DNA of 64,000 bases from Puccinia triticina (taxonomy: Eukaryota > Basidiomycota > Pucciniomycetes > Pucciniales > Pucciniaceae): contig NC_070573.1 of NCBI RefSeq assembly GCF_026914185.1, positions 2,473,501-2,537,500 of the forward strand, read 5' to 3'. Both the position numbers and the translations under genes were made by a program. The notes beneath the pieces are model-generated. The model searched no databases. It was not told the DNA's origin and saw only the letters and a program-made list of their open reading frames with translations. Positions 21,602 through 33,113 of this stretch are shown one piece after another (within the stretch, counting starts at the first letter, position 1; each line of letters starts with the position of its first letter).

Positions 21602-24593
21602 TTGACCACGACTATGGAACTGCTTGATAAGATGGTTGATCAACTCAAGAGGAAACCGGAGGAGAAGCAAGCATGGTCTTCATTTGTTCTACAGGAAGTG
21701 AGCCCATTGTTGTTTGTGTCTTACCACTTCCACTTCTGGGTATTTGAGCAAGCATCCTTTCTTTGTTTCAGGCTATCCAGATTGTTACGGACCAGTCCCC
21801 ACTGTGTGGCAATTATCCGGAAGGAGGCTATATGAGTAGCAAAAAGTTATCGGCTGAGTACTTGAGTCAAGATGCAAAGAAACACAATAACAATTGTGTT
21901 GCGGCAAGTATGCCATTCTTACACGGTCTTTTATCCACCGTCCTGCAGCGATCATTTGAACAAAACACCACCAAAGGCAACGAGGTTGACAATGTTGGAT
22001 TGGGTGTGACAGAAGAAGACCCTACAGAAGCTCAAGGACTCAATCTTGAAGAAATCGGGTACAAAACGCCCTCAAATTCAAAAAATCAGAGGCAATTACG
22101 AGCCACTAATGTAGGTGCCTTGTTGAGAATTCATGCTGGATATTTACTGACAATTTCTGCACAGATCGCACACATGGTTTGCAATGTTGTTGCTTTTACT
22201 AGAAATCGCCGTTGTAATGGCTTCCAGCTGCAAAATGGCATCCAGTTCCTTGCCGGTGGCGTGACTGAGCAAGTGAACAAATACCTCATGTACTATGGTT
22301 TGACATGCAGCTGGCAGACAGCAGTTACGGCTCTTGAAACACTCACGTCAGAGGCAAAGTCAAACCTCAAGACCGCTTTTGATTCTCCAGCATCAAAAAT
22401 CATCTACCCAGTCATCTGTATTGATAATCTTGACATTGAACAGCATGTTCATACACAATCCATCGGCCACAGTACCCGGATGTTTCATGGGACATGGGGA
22501 TATGCCCAGTTTCCATCAACTGAGCTCCTCAAAACACTCAACACTTCCTGTAAGGGTCCGATGGACCCTCACTGAAAGATAGCTAGAAAGGGGGGGCACA
22601 GAGACACTGGGCGGAGTGTCTGAGTTTTCTAGGTCCAAACTTGGCGGGATTTGATTTCACGACTAGCTGGGAGAGAGGAAGAACTCTCTGATCAGTTCTA
22701 AATACAAAAGGAGAAGAAATGATAAGAGGAACGAGATCGAGCTTACCTAGCCGGGAGAGAGGAAGAACTCTCTGCCGGACTAGGAAGTGGGGAGCTGAGA
22801 CTAAGTACTATGGCGCGTGGGGGTCACGTAATCCCGTGGCCCTTTGTGTGGAGCCCCGTTGTCGAGGGGTGCTTCACACTTCCGAGCTCACTATGGATGC
22901 TTTCAACAAGGCACTAAAGAAAGTACCATCGTTCCAGATTGAGCCGCGTATGTTCCTTCCAACAGCAAAGCTGAGGAGTCTTACAAGGCGGTCTGGAAGA
23001 GTCAGATTGCCCGTGTCTTGCATCAGTACATTGCTCAACCGCAAAGTGCCGCCAAAGCCGTTCCCCAGACCCCCCTCCAGTCAAGAAGATTTCATCAACC
23101 TCGCCGGAAATCAAGATGCTCATGCTCATGGATGCGCCAGAGAACAGTGCCGAGGGTATGGGACAAGTGTTGGATTCAATTGCACTTCAAACCAGGCTTG
23201 AGAAAGACTTTTTTGGTCGCTTACAACTGATGGACGGTGATTTGGCTACCTGTCGCAACTTCAATTGCATCCGATCTCTTTGTACACCAAGTAGATATGC
23301 ACATCACAGCCTTCACAACATACATTTTCAGCTTGGTGCCTTGCACACTTTGTGGAACCTTGCAAGCAGTATTTTCAAGGCTCATTTTGGCGACAACCAT
23401 AACTCAATGGACACTGGCGCATGGCAATGTTTGGAAGCACTTGGAATTCCGAGTGCAAAGGCCTTCCCCAAAAAGGATTTCTCACTGATGATCAATAACA
23501 TTGAGAAGGTTCACAAAGCCACCATATTATTTGGATTGAAGTGAGTCTTCAGTTGTAAACACTTATGCATCTTTTCACTAATTGTATATGTGCCTCAAAT
23601 CTCACCAAAATGTGTCTTAGAAAAATCATGGAAACGGAGGAAGAAAGGATGTATGAATATGATGTCTCCAACCCCCGTCCAAAGATTCCAACTTCAAAAT
23701 GGAACTCTATCATTGATGAGTTCTAAAATCGATATTGTACCGGTCAGGCCCGTCACCAAGCAGCCCAACGGAAATCTCCTAAGCTCCACAATCTCCTGAT
23801 TCGGCTGGAGGAATTCTCCACTGTGATCAAAGCTAACCAAGCAATGAAGGCTGGTGACATAGGCCGCCTCTTAAATATATGGAAGACCTGGAGTGTGATG
23901 TCGCAGTCTTTAAAGGGCTTCCAAAACTACTCCTCCTATCTACCTTGCTTAGTGCTGTCTCTTACCAAACTACTTCCTCCATCCCTTGCAAAACTCTTTC
24001 AACATTCTTTATTATTCTCTCCAAGCAGGCGCGAGAACCACTTTGTAGCAAAGGATTTTTATCTTGAGCTGCAAAACTACTGGCTCAAGTTTTTCTTCAA
24101 TCAAACGGGCACCGGAACTCTGGTTGAATGATTGAAAAGATTATATTCAATGAATATTCAGCTGGTGAGTCCAAATGATATTTCATTCCTTCCAAATAAC
24201 TTACTGTTATTTTTGTTTTATCAGCTCCGAGACATGATGCACTCAATTTGCCTTGACACTGGCGCCACTATTTTCACTCAAACACACAAAAATATTATGA
24301 CTGCAAAGTCATTAAATGTTTTTCTTCAAATGGCTAATAGCTACAATATCTTTGGTGATAGTGATGCAGATATTAGTGATAGCGGGGAAAGCAATACTTC
24401 TGAAAATATACCAGAGGCTAATGAGAAAATCAAGCGCGTCGCAAACTCCTATCTTCTTGGGTTCAAGAAAATTCAGAAGGAAATCGCTGTTGACCCTCTA
24501 CTAAGCCGCTTTAAACTACATATGCCTTGCTCATACAATCTGGGGGAAAATGAAGATGAAGAAATGGCCGATCCGACCAAAGAAATACCTTGA
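21602..24593 (+). pseudogene. DUF6589-type protein, spliced, disrupted
   Basis: Exon 1 ends at 21697, intron 21698-21771 (GT-AG), exon 2 reads AIQIVTDQSPLCGNYPEGGY. Conserved stretches are YPVICIDNLDIEQ, RMFHGTWGY, LMDGDLATCRNFNCIRSL and MINNIEKVHKATILFGLK; a later exon starts at about 24224 (LRDMMHSICLDTGATIF). The gene is broken by a solo LTR at 22549, frame changes near 22965 and 23070, and stops near 23730 and 24129. A possible upstream zinc ribbon (KCLKCG) lies near 21220, but its frame is closed. The Asp of CIDN, the Asp of MDGD and the Glu of NNIEK could be a DDE triad, which would fit a transposase; that is inference. Confidence 0.75.
22549..22878. mobile_element. Solo LTR (330 bp) inside the DUF6589 gene
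   Basis: Ends TGTAAGGGTCC and GTGCTTCACA, flanked by the 5-bp duplication CTTCC (22544-22548 and 22879-22883). Taking out the LTR and one CTTCC leaves the reading frame uninterrupted across the junction (NTS to ELT). Its interior resembles Gypsy LTRs elsewhere in the window in carrying a GAGAGAGGAAGAACTCTCT hairpin, which occurs twice. Confidence 0.88.
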
Positions 24594-24732
24594 TATGAGC
24601 TATGATACCGGTCCTTTGGCTACTAGAGCAGACCATAATCCCTTTTTACTTCGGCCATTATTTTTGCTTGCGCAGCTAGTCGGATGTCTTTGGCCAGTTT
24701 CTCAAGTTGAAGTGCTTTTGTTCTTTCCTCTC

Positions 24733-26868
24733 TCATGCTCCTTCCCACCGCTGCCTCTTCGTGCCGATCAATCGACTCTTCCTCCCGACCGTTAGTCTCT
24801 CAAAGATCAACCCGCGGGCTTGTGCCTGATACCTCCTGATTGAGCTCATCAACATTGTCAGCTGCCCCATAAGCGCCTCTCCTTTGATGATACGTCGAAG
24901 GTTGCTTTCCAATTCAATCTGGCTATAATGATCTACGATGGCTTTCAGCTCGTCTTTTCCAAAGAGATCCAAGGGTATCATTCTCTCTCCCTTATGCAGT
25001 GTGGCTTCAAAGAAATTTTGGAAATTGTTTGTCAAGAGTTTTTTTGTTACTGGTCCGTTCCTCGTTGTTGTGTACTTTCTCTTGTGTTGTACGGTAAGCC
25101 CTACCGCTAGTGAAACTCAATTTAAGATGTAATCAGTAAAATTTTCTTTGTTCAACTGTTTCATAATCTGCACCAAGACAGTAGCTTGATTCTCCATGCA
25201 ATTGGAGCACATACAGGGTGGGAATCCGTTGATTTGTTCGCGTTCAACTTCAGCTTGGTATAAAGGGTCCTTCTTATCTAGCGGGATGTATCCACTCCTG
25301 AAGTACATGTAATTCTCAGTTAGCTCGTAAACAGAACCTGCACTACTCTCAAAAAACAGAACTCACAGGTTATCCATTGAAAAAGCTATCCAAAGAAAAA
25401 CAGGCGTCACTGCGAGCGCATCCATCCGGTCTTCGTCTGACTGCTTCTGACCAGGCGTGAAGTCCGCAACGCTGTTCTTCCCTTTTGGGCGGTTTGGCTC
25501 GACAAATAGGATGGCCAACCCAGGACAACCATCATGCCCGCATCGTCCGACCATCTGGAAGATGAGTTAGGGTGTTCAAAATTGATTTTTGAATGTCATT
25601 TTACATAAAATCATAAGATTTATCAAAGTTTTGAGAGGCGCTTGAAATGGAGAGAACCCTCAACTTTCATCCCATCAAAAGTTTGGAAATGTAGATCTTA
25701 TGATTTTATGTAGAAAGTGGTTTGAAAATAAATTTTGAACACCACAAGTGAAGGATCTCCACGCCCAATATGGACAACCTGGCGCACAAGCTTCCAGTTC
25801 TACCCCATTCCGAGGGCCAGGGTGCACGAGAGGATTGGGACATTTTCTTGAGCAAAATCGAGAATAGTATCCTGTTTGTCCAATTCGCCCGTGCAAGCGT
25901 GATACCGGCAAGCAAGGGAGTTACAAGGGTTCAGATGGTTCCCCAGCGTTCCGCGAGCTCGGTCCAACGCCTCAAGAACTTGAAGGGTGCGCTGGCGTGT
26001 ACCAGTGTAGATCAGAGATGGGACAAGTTCTTCATCAGGATTGTCCTCCTTAGGACCGTAAAGCTTCAAGATGTCGTCACATGACTGGATGGAGTCTGTC
26101 ATTGGTAATCTAATGATCCTAATTTCAGGACGAGTGAGTTCCCCGCGGAGAATATTGATATGAGTGTCAGGTAGTTTTAAATTTTTCTTGATGGCGGTGA
26201 TTGCTGCTGGCCTACAAGTGGCAAAAATCAAGAGTAAGGGTGCACCGTTTCTGGTTAATAAGGGAATTGCAAGGCTGCCATAACAAGGTCGAAATGCTGC
26301 AAAATCCTGGTGTCGTACTAGAGTTTTCAGTTTATTCTGACCGCTCTCAACCAAGCCCCATGCATAAATCATATGCGCTTCGTCCACAACAACTAATGCG
26401 AGCTTGCTTTGGAACTCAGGCAAGAAGTAAATGTTGCTAAACATTTGGTTATCAAGGAATATCTCGGGAGACAGGTAGACAAAGTTGTAGAAACCTTTTT
26501 GAATGTCACGACAAGCCTGAGCAGTAAAATTGGGTTTTGTGAGGTTTATAGCTGTGAACCCGGCCGCCAGTTTCTTTGTTACTTGATTGTTGCCAAGTGC
26601 GTCAAGGGGGTTTAAGACTACAACAACACCGATAGCATTCCCCAGTCCGTCTTTTGGAAGCATGCTGAAATATATCTCCAATATTCTTGACTTGCTGAAG
26701 CCGGTTGCTGCTAGGAGAAAAGTATTTCGACCACGGAGTAAATTCATCACCATTTTGACTTGAAGAGGCTTCTACCTGGTGGTACAATTCCATTGCTTTG
26801 GATTTAATCAATCTCTTGAGCTTTTCATTGTCTGATCCCTGGGCTTCCGCGGTCTGAATCCGATGCAT
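24733..26868 (-). pseudogene. RecQ-like superfamily 2 DNA helicase, degraded
   Basis: Start ATG at 26866-26868 (MHRIQTAEAQ). After a frame change near 26760 the core reads: Walker A region AATGFSKSR (a Gly of the usual GFGKS is replaced by Ser), motif II VVVDEAHMIYAWG, motif III-like LIFATCRP, motif IV PSLIYTGTR, motif V CTLALGMG, and motif VI MVGRCGHDGCPGLAILF at about 25554. A Cys-rich tail (GFPPCMCSNC) and a helical end follow. A TAG stop after LGMG stands where Gln is expected (CAG to TAG). The intron before motif VI contains a MITE. It lies convergent to the DUF6589 gene within the same TIRs. Confidence 0.8.
25571..25743. mobile_element. MITE (173 bp) in the helicase intron
   Basis: Terminal inverted repeats GGTGTTCAAAATT...AATTTTGAACACC extend into longer imperfect arms (both contain CATAAAATCATAAGAT or its complement), giving a near-complete hairpin. 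It lies between codons for GDPSLV and MVGRCG, just before a CTTCCAG acceptor, so it probably sits inside an intron. The TSD is not certain. Confidence 0.75.
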
Positions 26869-27243
26869 TGTTAGAGTAATGGTGTTGTTGGTTTTGCTTC
26901 CGGCACTGTCAGCAGCCCCTTCTCTCTCCCGCATGTGCACTCATATAACGACATATGACAAGATGGGAACCATGCTTCAGCATGGGTGGAAAATCCATCT
27001 CTGTATGCAACAAACAGTGCACATCCAGAGCACAATTTTCCGAACTCAAGGGATGAATGGTGGGTTTTTTTGTGGTAACTCAAAGTCATTTTGGACTTGA
27101 AGATGCGTTTCTTTGGCTACAGCACTGAAGAGTAGGTCAAATTCTTTGCAAGCGGCAAACCTACATTACTGTCTATTCAATTTTTTTTATCAATTTGTGT
27201 TTGCTTTGTACAAGCTGTTTAGCGTTTTTTGAGCTTGCAGATT

Positions 27244-27295
27244 CTTTCTGCTCCCGCTTAATTTGAGGGATAACATGTAAGCCTCTCCTGCGGAG
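27244..27295 (-). repeat. Right TIR of the DUF6589/RecQ element
   Basis: Reverse complement of the left TIR core. Beyond it lies a CGGAGAGCTCTCCG hairpin of unclear membership. Confidence 0.55.
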
Positions 27296-27470
27296 AGCTC
27301 TCCGCGCGGGTCCCCCGGACCTCCGTTCGAGTGGCTTTGTTAAGCTAGATGTATTTGGTATCCAGAAGCAATGACTATGAGCTATGTTGATGTTTTTCTT
27401 CTCTCTATCACACGTTGATCACTTTTTTTTTGTTTCTCTATTGCCCTTGATCACTTGTGTACTATAAGCT
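27296..27470. other. No recognised feature
   Basis: Spacer between the right TIR and a tandem duplication; AT-rich with a poly-T tract near 27425. No coding exon is seen. Confidence 0.3.
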
Positions 27471-27809
27471 TGTTCCAACCAATCCGCACTCCAGTTGGAG
27501 AAACTTTCACCTTGAGTCACAAGCTTTTTTGGGGGAGTTTTGACTGGTTGTTGCATATTTAGTGCAACAAGATAGCAAGTGTCTCAAGCTCTTTTGGGGC
27601 AGGAGGGTCTCGCCTATTTTAGTGGAAACCGCTACTGGAATTTTTGGATACTTGTGAAACCGGATGTCCAAAACAGGAGACGAAGTCAAAAAGAGGTGGC
27701 GCGATTTGTTTCCGTCTGCCCTGGGATTCGATAACAGCATGTTCCAACCAATCTGTACTCCAGTTGGTGAAACTTTCACCTCAAGTCGCAAGATATTTAG
27801 GGGGAGTCT
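27471..27809 (+). repeat. Tandem duplication, second copy interrupted by Gypsy insertion
   Basis: A unit starting GTTCCAACCAATC at 27474 recurs at 27741 (period about 267 bp). The first copy runs on through GGGGGAGTTTTGACTGGTTG and CATATTTAGTGCAACAAG. The second copy stops at GGGGGAGTCT (27809), the insertion point of the Gypsy LTR. The missing continuation of the second copy is found reversed at 44830-44927. Confidence 0.75.
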
Positions 27810-28198
27810 TGTGAGGAGGGCCCTATTACTCTTACTTCTCGAATGGCTATGAATAGATTCAAGAGAATCTATTGCCTATGTTCAGATGTAATAGGGTAGT
27901 TTATCTTCCGAGGAAGAATAAACTCTTGAAGGGATTTATAATAAGGAATCTTTATTTTTTAAATAGTTTGGATAATGACAATGATGAACAAAAATATCAC
28001 GATGAAGAAAAGAAGAAGAGAGGGAGAAAGAACACAACATCTAGTACTTTATCAACGGAGCGCGACAATGCGCGCAACACAATTAAGTATAATGAAAACA
28101 TAGTGAAATCACAAATCGCAATGGAATTAACATAGCGCTCATAACCACAATTGTCCTATAAACCTAATTATAATCAGTAGATTACAGAGTTCGTTACA
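27810..28198 (-). repeat. Gypsy 3' LTR (389 bp)
   Basis: Minus strand TGTAACGAAC...CCTCCTCACA. It has the same length as 44928-45316 in the other orientation and differs at about nine positions (roughly 2.3 percent) by eye. Confidence 0.9.
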
Positions 28199-28322
28199 AA
28201 GTGGCCTGACCTTATACTCCCAACTCTGCCGCCCTCTTCGCCGGTTGTTTACCCTTCTTTTTCTTCTTGTCTCCAAATAACTCCTTATGTAATACTTTGA
28301 AGGAATGTAAAGAACACTTAAC

Positions 28323-31300
28323 TTAATCCGGAATATGTTCTTCTGCCACCCAAGTATCATTCGCAACAGTAGAACCCTTCCAAGAAATTAAATAATCAAA
28401 TTTACCTTTCTTGATGGATCTCACGTCCAAAATCGCCTTCATCAACGTCCAGTCAACAATCTCTTCATCCTTATAATACTTATCCTTTATACCATCCTTG
28501 ATGCCACGATCCACTATACTATTCGGACGAACATACCTTACAAGAAGCGACACATTAAACACAGGATGTAATTTAGGATATTCCTTCTCAATATCCAACT
28601 TGACTGCATTCGGACCTATCATCCTCTTTACTCAAAATGGACCAATGTACCTGTAATCTAATTTCGAATCCAGCCGCCTCGATTGTATAAATTTTCGCAA
28701 AAGTAGTACTTCTTCCCCTTCTAAATAAACCGGAGAAGGTTTCTTACCCAAATTGTAGTACAAAGCTTGTTTCTTCCGCGCCAAACTTAAACATTCTAAT
28801 GCCTTCTCTTGCGTCAACTGTAAATCCAACAAAAATTCATCTAAATCTTTTTGACCCACGGATTCAGTCATTATGTTAAACTTTGGATGATGCCCATAAG
28901 AGAAAAAGGAAGGTGACACGCCCAAACTTGCCAAATCCAAATCGTTTATCGAAAATTCTGCCATGTCTAAACATTCATCCCAATTGTCTTGATAATACGA
29001 ACAAAAATGTTGCAAATAATCCTCTAAGACTTGGTTCATCCGTTCCGTCTGACCGTCTGTCTGCGGATGGTACGCTGTTGACAAACCTGATTGTATATTC
29101 AGAGAAATCATCAGTGATTTCCAAAAAATCACTCACAAAAGTAGCGCCCCAGTCCAACACAATCTTATCTGGAAGACCATGCAACCTAAATATATGTTTC
29201 CTAAAAAGATTAGCTAAAACCCCAGACAAAGATGCCTCTTTACAAGGGATAAAGTGAGTTAATTTGCTTAACAAATCAATCTCCACCAAGATTGAATCAA
29301 AACCCGCTGAAATTGGCAACTTAGTAATCATATCCATACCTATTGTACTCCACGGCTTAGGACTCGGCACCAACGGAACTAACCTACCATCTCGCGCCTG
29401 TCGTCGCGCTTTAACCCGCTGACACGAATCGCAAGACTTCACATAAGCAGCAACAGTGTCACCAACCCCCAGCCACAAAAAAGTGCGTGTCAAAGTAGAT
29501 AAAGTTCGCGCCATTCCGGGATGGCCCCCTGTCGGCGCATCATGGTACATCCTAATCAGCTTGATCCGCAAAGCATTCGGCACGAAAAGTCTGTCCCTAT
29601 GGAAATACAAACCATCAACCTTCTTCACATCTTTATTTAACAATTCCTCAGTAGTATAGTGACTCCCAAAATGATCCAACAACAATTGATTTGGGCGTTG
29701 AAACGCTAAATCATGTATCCCGTGAAAACCGACCAAATCTGCCGGAGGTATCTCATTAACTACATCCATCAAAAACATTCTATCCGTGATTGATTTAGCT
29801 TCCGGAATTTCAGACCGCATACCCACAAAATCTTCCCTTCTACTCGGCGCATCTGCTGGATTTTTATTCCCTGAAATGTGATAAATCAGCATATTAAACT
29901 GATCTAATTCCAATGCCCAGCGCGCTTGTTTCGGCGATAAGTACTTCGCCGTCTTGAAATACAGAAGATTAGAATGATCAGAAAAAACCTTAACTGGCTC
30001 CTCTGTCCCCATCAACCAAGCGCGTCATTCTTTGCATGCTTCAACAATCGCTAGCAATTCTAAATCAAAAATCATCCATGAGTGTTCTCTATCCGTCAGC
30101 TTCCTCAAAAAATAACTCACAGGCAGTAGCTTACCATTATCATCAGGCTGACTCAACACGGCCTCAATAGCAAACCCTGAACTATCTTCATGGACATACC
30201 TCGCTTTATCAAAATTAAAATGAACCAATAACGGCTCATTAACAAACAAGGACTTCAGCTTTTCAAACGCCCTGACCAATTTCTCCGTTCTCCATCCACA
30301 CTTATCCCCCAAATTGCCCTTGGTTAACGAATTCAGCGGCCCGGCTACATCGGAAAAAGCCGGAATAAATTTCCTGTAGAAATTAGTGAAACCTAAAAAC
30401 CTTCACAATTCTTTCAAACTGGATGGATACGGCCATTGATTAATTATAGTGTCAAGCTTACGCTCATTCATTTTCAAACCCTCCTGAGTTATATCAAACC
30501 CAAGAAACGTCACTTTAGCACTAAAGAACTCACATTTGTTTAACAAAGCTTTCAATGAATAATCCCTTAATTTTGTCAAAATGTTCCTTAAGTCCAACAA
30601 ATGAGCTTCTTCTGTTCGCAAAAAAATTAAGATGTCATCAATGTAAACAAAACAGCAAACATCCAAATATTTTCTCAGTACATGTTGAATAAATCGCTGA
30701 AAGGTCGCCGATGCATTAGCCAAACCAAACGGCATTACCTGATACTCGTACAAGCCCCAAGGTGTTCTAAACGCCGTCTTCCATTCGTGACCGGGCGCGA
30801 CTCGCAAGAGATTAAATGCTGCCTTTAAATCAATCTGTGACAAAAACTTACAACCATGTAAGTTATTTAACAAATGAGAGATAACCGGCAATGGGTATGA
30901 ATCCCTGATCGTCATATCATTCAACAACCTGTAGTCCACACAAGGCCGATCGGCCTTTCCATCCACCTTCACATAAAAGATAGGCGCGGCCGCAGGTGAA
31001 GAAGACACCTTAATAAACCCTTTAGCCAAATTATCATCAATATATTTCTTCAAAGAATCCCTTTTGCTCTTACTTAAGTTATATATTTTACCAAAGGGAG
31101 GAATGGCATTTGGCTTTAAATTTATCTTGCAATCAAAGCCTAAACAATGAGGGGGCAAAGAAGCTAAACTGTCCGTGACAAATACATCAGAAAATTCTCT
31201 CAACAATTTTTCTTCAGGAGATCTAGTAATCGCAGAAACAAAAGAAATACAACCATTGATAACTATATCGTTATTACGCCCGCCAATAAACGTATTAGTA

Positions 31301-32103
31301 TCTTTTAACCATGTTGAACCTAAAATAATCTTTGATGTCCTGAGTCAAGTCACATTGAGTCGCACTGTTGACTCCAAGAATTTTCTGTCTACAATTGGAA
31401 TTAGGAGACAAATCTCCACATAAGACATCACATTGCCCGAAACAGCTGTCGATCCATCAAAGGATCTAATGGACAACGGCTGTGAAAGAGAATGAGTTTT
31501 TAACTCCTGAGAAAAAACCAAACAATCATCAATAAACAAATTAGAGGCGCTGGAATCTACCAGAACCAAAACATCCAGAATGTCCTTGTCGCCAACAATC
31601 ATCTTCCCGTCAAAAGTTGGTTGATTGCTTAAATTAGAAACCATAACATGATAAAAAGGCTTACATTCATCATGTTCCGCCTGACTCAATTCCCGATTGA
31701 ACAAAAGCTCTGCCACAGTGAGCGTCTCAGCAGAAATCGAGTCCACATAACGAACACCGCCATATTCCGCAGTTGAATCTTGTTTCATAGAAATCAAAGG
31801 GGCCGAGCTTGCAGGATCAGGGGTTGGTTGAGTACGCTTCTTTTGTACCGGTTGATCCACTACTTCCGAAAGGGATTCCCGTTTCTTGCCTTTATCAGAA
31901 TAGCGAGGTCAATGAGAATCTGCTTGATTTTGATCTTCACGAAAAGTACCACCCCAACTCTTCCAAATGGAGAGCAACATATCCTTATTCAACCATTCGC
32001 CTTCTGGACGAGGACACCCACGTTTATGATAATGCTCCTCGTTGAATTTCCCTGCACAACGAATGCAAAGACCACGTCTCTTTGCTTCTTCCCTCCACAA
32101 CGG
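28323..32103 (-). pseudogene. Gypsy pol with chromodomain, broken by stops
   Basis: Reading down from 32103: zinc knuckle CIRCAGKFNEEHYHKRGC, protease region VLVDSSASNLFID (Ser in place of the usual Gly), RT with VDYRLLND and FVYIDDILIF (about 30650), RNase H (PADAPSR near 29850), and integrase zinc finger ending CDSCQRVKA. The integrase core has Asp in IGMDMITKLP and IVLDWGATF, and Glu in TDGQTERMNQ. A C-terminal chromodomain reads FDYLISWKGS...DTWVAEEHI (28323-28430). Stops near 31910, 31345, 30403, 30025 and 28632 and a frame change near 29130 inactivate it. At 30025 TGA replaces Trp and at 28632 TGA replaces Arg, both simple transitions. Confidence 0.88.
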
Positions 32104-32139
32104 AAAAGAAAACCCAGCCTCTGCTGATAAAATATTGAT

Positions 32140-33113
32140 AGTAAAGTAACTTTTTTTTCAACCTGATTTTTTATTTTTTTGATATGGGGCTTTTTGTAAA
32201 GGGGGTTGAGATTATTGAAAAACAGTAGTTGGTATCTTGTCTTTAACTTATTGGTTAAGGTTTGCCTCTCTGAGTTAAGTGATGTTTGAAGTTGTGGGTT
32301 CAACCAACACTGGGTCGCTACGCTTTGCTACATTATTTCAGCACTACGCGTTAGTGCAGCAGCAAAAAGCGCCCATCTATTTTGCATAGCGTTAGCGCGC
32401 TGTTAGCGCCGCTACGCTGCGCTAACTTTCAGCGGCGCTAACAGCGCGCCAATTCTTTGTTAGCGTTAGCGCGCCGCTACAGTCGCTACGCTACGTTTAG
32501 CGGAAAAAAAGCCCTTTTTTCCCGCTAAAGGCGCTGTAGCGCAGCGTAGCGCGCGCTCTTTTGCGCCCTGCATGTGTAGCGTTAGCGCAATTGCGCGCAT
32601 CTGCGCTAACGCTACGCTATCATCTAAAATAGCTGCGCACCGCGTGCGCGTAGCGTTAGCGCATATGCGTGCAATTGCGCTAACGCTAAGCTAAAAAATA
32701 GCGCATTCGCGCTGCGCTACGCTACGCTAACCGCTATGGTTAGCGTAGCGACCCAGTGTTGGTTCAACCCTTACTCTGAACAACTTTTAATCTGGCTTCC
32801 TGGCAGCATACTGAATTCATGTGGTTGTTTAGTGTCAACTTGAGCAAATATCTCGCTCATATTGATAAAAACAACCACAAATCAGGGCCTTTACCAGAAA
32901 GTTACACCAAAGTTACCCAAATCTGGGAAAAAATGTAACATAACTGGTTTTGTTCAAAATAACCAGATAGCGTAACTAGACAAAATGGAGCCCATTTTCT
33001 GCAGGAGATATTGCAACTCCAAATTAGATATCTGTAACTAGCAGATAATGTAACTGTAAAGGTTATTTTACCCACAGAGTTATCCATTTGGAGAACGTAT
33101 CTGCCCACCGCTG
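32140..33113 (-). mobile_element. Left part of a TIR element split by inversion
   Basis: The right edge (33113, read on the minus strand) starts CAGCGGTGGGCAGATACGTT, the inverse of the end at 46980-46999. Flank GTTTTGT (33114-33120) is the complement of ACAAAAC at 47000-47006. The segment is non-coding, with GTAAC-rich palindromic motifs. It contains the 455-bp MITE at 32306-32760. The left edge is the inversion breakpoint in Gypsy gag-pol. Confidence 0.65.
32306..32760. mobile_element. MITE with GCGTTAGCGC palindromes (455 bp)
   Basis: TIRs AACACTGGGTCGCTACGC / GCGTAGCGACCCAGTGTT, flanked by 9-bp duplication GGTTCAACC (32297-32305 and 32761-32769), itself almost palindromic. The interior is packed with GCGTTAGCGC, GCTACGCT and GCGCTAAC, so the strand can fold on itself many times. 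A 9-bp duplication suggests a Mutator-derived element. Confidence 0.85.

Larger units (their letters stand above)
20990..27295. mobile_element. TIR element with DUF6589 gene and RecQ-like helicase (Academ-like)
   Basis: Inverted ends share TTAAGCGGGAGCAGAAAG (about 21025-21042, and reversed at 27244-27261) preceded on each side by a CGCAGGGAGGG / CGCAGGAGAGG block. Outer edges are uncertain because hairpins (GGCGAAGCCGCC; CGGAGAGCTCTCCG) sit there, and I could not define a TSD. Between the ends are a plus-strand DUF6589-type gene and a minus-strand RecQ-like helicase, convergent. A transposase plus helicase layout matches the helicase-bearing lineage described for Academ transposons, so I assign it there tentatively. 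Nested inside are a solo LTR and a MITE. Confidence 0.55.
27810..32148 (-). mobile_element. Gypsy chromovirus, 3' half (pol + 3' LTR)
   Basis: A minus-strand Ty3/Gypsy pol and a 389-bp LTR (27810-28198). Target duplication AGTCT (27805-27809) flanks the LTR. The element is cut at about 32140 inside the gag-pol junction, upstream of a zinc knuckle. The missing 5' LTR and gag are found in opposite orientation at 44928-46892. The order protease, RT, RNase H, integrase, chromodomain is that of chromoviruses. Confidence 0.88.
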
